Shown here: piece by piece, positions 7,120 through 9,917 of the stretch
Numbering within the stretch: the stretch's first letter is position 1
Layout: every line of letters begins with the position of its first letter
Origin: Verrucomicrobia subdivision 3 bacterium UBA7542
GTDB taxonomy: Bacteria > Verrucomicrobiota > Verrucomicrobiia > Limisphaerales > UBA11358
Direction of reading: 5' to 3'
Length of the DNA: 9,917 bases
Assembly: GCA_002479245.1 (NCBI GenBank)
Contig: DLMG01000380.1
Coordinates: 1-9,917, forward strand
Translations under genes and position numbers: made by a program
Notes under the pieces: generated by a model
The model's input: the letters and a program-made list of their open reading frames with translations, nothing else
Database searches by the model: none
What the model was told of the DNA's origin: nothing

Positions 7120-7305
7120 ATGAAAAAAAGCGGCCAATCAGACAGGAAAAATAAACAGACCAGCGGGCTGGTTCCGATTTTCAAGGAACTGGTATGGGTT
7201 CAATGCAAAGAATACAGGTGCCTGGCGTATTTGGACGCGACCGGCAAATGGATAAATTTCTATACCGGGAAGAAATTGACGGATTTCGTCAAAATAATCG
7301 GATGA
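7120..7305 (+). CDS. Small protein of unknown function (61 aa)
   Basis: Starts at ATG 7120 with no Shine-Dalgarno site and follows the GldG-like gene by 145 bases. The N-terminal 15 residues are basic and polar (KKSGQSDRKNKQ). The rest looks like a compact folded domain: VPIFKELVWVQCKEYRCLAY, then LDATGKWINFYTGKKLTDFV. The two cysteines form a CX4C pair. No transmembrane segment or signal is seen, so it is probably cytoplasmic. It is less G+C-rich than its neighbours. The mix of aromatic residues, glycine turns and charged residues looks like a real protein rather than a shadow frame, and no competing gene covers it. I recall similar short conserved proteins in Verrucomicrobia but cannot name a family. 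Confidence 0.55.
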   Translation: MKKSGQSDRKNKQTSGLVPIFKELVWVQCKEYRCLAYLDATGKWINFYTGKKLTDFVKIIG

Positions 7306-7325
7306 TGGTCAGTTGATCCGTCTTC

Positions 7326-7342
7326 GTCCTGCTTTGCAGGAC
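7326..7342. repeat. Short hairpin in the convergent spacer
   Basis: GTCCTGC, loop TTT, GCAGGAC makes a perfect 7-bp stem, 20 bases after the small gene's stop. No T-run follows, so it is a poor terminator. The next 90 bases have repeated CTCCG/CTTC-type pieces (CTCCGTTGCACTTCCG, CTCCGCCTTCACCCGG) that look like a decayed intergenic repeat. No gene is seen between 7306 and 7460. Confidence 0.4.
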
Positions 7343-7460
7343 TACGTCGCGCCAAGTTCGCCTCCGTTGCACTTCCGTCTTCACTAAGTCTCCGCCTTCA
7401 CCCGGTTACGGCACGACGAGTCAACGCGACATGGGGTTAAGGGTTTTCCTTCTTCACAGG

Positions 7461-7494
7461 CAAACAAAAACCCCTTCCCGCTGCCGAGAAGGGG
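7461..7494 (-). terminator. Rho-independent terminator of the second nonaheme cytochrome gene
   Basis: On the minus strand, CCCCTTCTCG, loop GCAG, CGGGAAGGGG forms a 10-bp stem (9 Watson-Crick pairs and one T-G wobble). TTTTTG and further T-rich sequence follow directly. The stem begins 23 bases past the stop codon at 7518, so the right-hand cytochrome gene probably ends its own transcript here and is not co-transcribed with the operon at 5682-871. Confidence 0.88.
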
Positions 7495-7517
7495 TGTGTT
7501 CAAGTGATTTTACGCGA

Positions 7518-9917
7518 TTACGGAGTATGTACCACGCGGAAGAACATTTGCACGTTATCCCGCATCGGGGTCAGGTAACTGATGGACCCGCCGGTGCCGG
7601 GGATGTTGGTGCTGATGTTTTGCCAACTACCGGTGAGGGCGGTGATGCCTTGGATTTGGTAGGTGGTGCCCACCTGCGTGTTGAAGGCGATTTCCGCCGC
7701 CTCGTAAATGGCAATGGTATTGGTCGCGCCGTTGACGATGTTATCGTCATCGAAATAGATCACGCCGCTGCCGCCAACCGTAAAGCCAGCGGTCGGAGCG
7801 AGACCCAAGGCGTACATCATCCAGTTTGGCACGCCGGCGCTGTTGTTGACGGCGTCAGGGCTGGCAGCGGGGTTGGTGGCAAAGTTTTTGCCGAAGTATT
7901 GGATCTCCCACGCATCCGGCAGGCCGCCGGTGGTGGAAATGCCCGTCAGATTGGCGATGGAAGCCTTGAGCAGACCGACCGCGAACGGCCCGTTGTGAAC
8001 ACCCAAACTGCCATCATTGGCGACGAAATTAAAGTTGTAGTCGGCCTGCAGGAATTTCGCCGGCCAGTTGGTCGGGACCGTTCGGAGCGTTGTCGTAGTC
8101 TTGACCAGGCCGTCCGCAACATAGTTGGCGGGATTCGCCTGATAGGTCGTAGGCGGCAGGAGCATGGACAATTCGTTGAGCAGGATCTGGACCTGAGTCT
8201 GGATGCCCTGGCTATAGCCGTAACCGACATAATCGGGAGCCGGTATATCAAAGTTGGTAACGGCCCCGTGACATTGGGTGCAGACATAAGCCACCGGAAT
8301 CTTGGCGCCCAGGCTGTTGGTGTAACTCATCTTGGTGGTGTGGCCGCCGGCCAAGGAGAACGCCGCATTAGTGGTAGCGATCGACTGCATATGGCAACCG
8401 ACGCAGGTGTCGGACACCACATTGGCGTGCGGCGCGCTGGGAATCACCTGCCCATAGGTCACGGCATTCACGCCCTCAAGCATGTCAGCCTGCGGGCTGT
8501 CATGCGTTCCAAAGCCGACGCCGCCGGCCCAGTTGTTTTGATTCAAGGGATATGTTACCAACATGTTGGTGACGGAGCCGTTGCGGTTGTTATGGCATTC
8601 CATGCAGAAGCCACCGGCGCCGGCGTTCGTAACCATGGTGCCATCGGAAAGCGTGACATTATAGCTCAAGCGCAATTGGTACGGATTGGAAGCACTATGC
8701 GGGTCGTGGCAGGCTTGACAGGTCACCGCCTCGTAGTTCGTGTTGGGGGCGGTGGTTAAAATATTGGTGGAAAACGCATTCGCCGCAATAATATTGGTTG
8801 GATACGCATTCTGCGCACTCATACCGCCCGCCGTGGCCCAACCAATGAAGCCAGGTGCCGTATGGCAACGGACGCAGGCGGGGCTGGTCTCTCTGGCGGA
8901 AGAGGCATGGACTGAATTGTTCCATTCCCTAAATTGGTATTCGGCGGGCAAGCTGTCGTGGCATTGCGCGCAGTCACCCGCGGCGTAGCTGACGGAGATA
9001 AAGTTGCTGTTTCCGAGTATGGCTGGAATCGGATGCTGAGTGCCGGGGCCGTGACAATTCTCGCATTGGATATTGGCCACGGCTTGCAATGCCGCCGGCA
9101 TGGCGGCCCAGTTGCTGGGGTTGTTGGTCAGCACGGCCGGGAAAGTCCAGCCGTATTCCTTCGCCAGGTCGTCAAAGCCGCCGTTGACGGCGAACGAGTT
9201 TGTATCATAGCCAAGCACGTGGCACTGAATGCAACTCTGGTTGTAGTGGCTGCTGACCTCGCCATCGATGGCCCGGGTGAAGAAGGAGGCATGGAGCGTA
9301 TTCGCGTAACCGGGGTAAGTGCTGGGCGCATTCAGGACGCTGCCACTATGGCAGGCCTCGCAAGTTGGCAAGCCATAATAAGTGGCCGCCGTGATAATAT
9401 TGGTGATGTTCACCATGGTCGGAGAGATGTTCGTCCCATTGACGGTGCCCGTCGTCATTATCGTGGCCACATTGGTGTATTGTCCGACGACATCCGGGCG
9501 GAAAAAGGTCCGACCCGCCAGTTGCAGGTACGGTGTGGGGGCTGCGTTATTGGCTCCACCCGTGACCCGATCCCCCGTCTTGAAGAGCGGCACATTGGTG
9601 CCCAACGGACTGGGGAGGAGCACGGCCTGCGAACCCAACGGGATATTATTCGTGGTCATTGTCCAAGTGACGCCAAGAATGTTCGAAGGGGCTAGGGAGG
9701 CGCTCACCATGGCGTCCAGATAAACCGGTTCGCCCACGCCGACGGTGCCAATGCCGGCGGAGAACTGGGCATTGGTCAGCGAATACCCGTAAGTTGATGA
9801 GATTTCATTCGGTGTTAAGGGACGCTGGGTAACCTGGCCATTCAATGCGATCGACGCCGCGTTGACGGTGGCCACGGTGCCGACAAACGCCAAAGTCACC
9901 GCCGCAAGGCCGGCAAA
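7518..9917 (-). CDS. Nonaheme c-type cytochrome with Ig-like N-terminal and C-terminal modules, N-terminus outside window
   Basis: The frame is open to the right edge (799 codons visible). A GTG at 9899 is possible, but the hydrophobic signal core already begins upstream (FAGLAAVTLAFVGTVATVNAA), so the true start lies beyond 9917. Numbering from the first visible codon: a mature N-terminal beta-rich region (about 25-175, with GRTFFRPDVVGQYT) looks Ig-like. Nine CXXCH motifs then begin at Cys186, 229, 285, 316, 348, 400, 438, 505 and 546. Shared signatures with the 572-residue paralogue are NTLHASFF, CIQCHVLGYD, CENCHGP, REWNNSVHAS, CQACHDPH, CMECHNNRNG, CVGCHMQ and NDGSLGVHN. After the hemes come GLPDAWEIQYFG (about 665-676) and a final beta module (TTYQIQ ... 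GSWQNIS ... MFFRVV), both common in secreted verrucomicrobial proteins. All hemes are CXXCH, so a c554-like electron-transfer role is favoured. No sorting signal such as PEP-CTERM is seen at the end. Confidence 0.92.
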   Translation of the reverse strand, partial: FAGLAAVTLAFVGTVATVNAASIALNGQVTQRPLTPNEISSTYGYSLTNAQFSAGIGTVGVGEPVYLDAMVSASLAPSNILGVTWTMTTNNIPLGSQAVLLPSPLGTNVPLFKTGDRVTGGANNAAPTPYLQLAGRTFFRPDVVGQYTNVATIMTTGTVNGTNISPTMVNITNIITAATYYGLPTCEACHSGSVLNAPSTYPGYANTLHASFFTRAIDGEVSSHYNQSCIQCHVLGYDTNSFAVNGGFDDLAKEYGWTFPAVLTNNPSNWAAMPAALQAVANIQCENCHGPGTQHPIPAILGNSNFISVSYAAGDCAQCHDSLPAEYQFREWNNSVHASSARETSPACVRCHTAPGFIGWATAGGMSAQNAYPTNIIAANAFSTNILTTAPNTNYEAVTCQACHDPHSASNPYQLRLSYNVTLSDGTMVTNAGAGGFCMECHNNRNGSVTNMLVTYPLNQNNWAGGVGFGTHDSPQADMLEGVNAVTYGQVIPSAPHANVVSDTCVGCHMQSIATTNAAFSLAGGHTTKMSYTNSLGAKIPVAYVCTQCHGAVTNFDIPAPDYVGYGYSQGIQTQVQILLNELSMLLPPTTYQANPANYVADGLVKTTTTLRTVPTNWPAKFLQADYNFNFVANDGSLGVHNGPFAVGLLKASIANLTGISTTGGLPDAWEIQYFGKNFATNPAASPDAVNNSAGVPNWMMYALGLAPTAGFTVGGSGVIYFDDDNIVNGATNTIAIYEAAEIAFNTQVGTTYQIQGITALTGSWQNISTNIPGTGGSISYLTPMRDNVQMFFRVVHTP

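Noticed and set aside
7431..8759. Plus-strand open frames opposite the second nonaheme cytochrome (7431-8759 and 8934-9695).
   Set aside because: They run through the terminator and the heme-coding region, show no domain, and have no ribosome site. They are shadows of the minus-strand gene.

Overview
The window looks like a chromosomal segment from a Verrucomicrobiota-type bacterium, perhaps the Pedosphaeraceae/Limisphaerales group. This is inferred from moderately high G+C, mostly weak or absent Shine-Dalgarno sites, and two C-terminal/N-terminal module types common in secreted verrucomicrobial proteins (a 'GLPDAWE..YFG' segment and a 'YYQVY...W...FFRV' beta module). No rRNA, tRNA, transposase or CRISPR array was seen. 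The dominant theme is multiheme cytochrome c electron transfer: three minus-strand genes carry 8, 9 and 9 heme-binding motifs (26 in all), beside an outer-membrane beta-barrel of the MtrB/PioB type.

Layout, left to right. At 1-613 (minus, running off the left edge) is a predicted lipoprotein of unknown function. The 614-870 gap holds two oppositely oriented copies of a small hairpin repeat with a compensatory base-pair swap. From 5682 down to 871, all on the minus strand, lies the probable operon: a nonaheme cytochrome (5682-3964), an octaheme MtrA/DmsE-like cytochrome (3897-3034) and the MtrB-like porin (3015-871), with gaps of 66 and 18 bases. A 386-base divergent spacer (5683-6068) separates this from a plus-strand membrane-anchored GldG-like protein (6069-6974), followed by a small plus-strand gene (7120-7305). 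A convergent spacer with a hairpin and a strong minus-strand terminator follows. The right end (7518-9917, minus, 5' end outside the window) is a second nonaheme cytochrome that is a paralogue of the first.

Working model (inference): the octaheme cytochrome threads through the MtrB-like barrel to form a porin-cytochrome conduit. The neighbouring nonaheme cytochrome, which has a signal peptide with a lipobox-like end, exchanges electrons with it on the periplasmic or extracellular side. The second nonaheme cytochrome is an independently transcribed relative with extra Ig-like and C-terminal modules. Porin-multiheme cytochrome systems have been reported in freshwater Verrucomicrobia genomes and proposed for extracellular electron transfer, so the general idea is not new. 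The octaheme MtrA, the paired nonaheme paralogues and their shuffled adhesion-like modules are the less described part.
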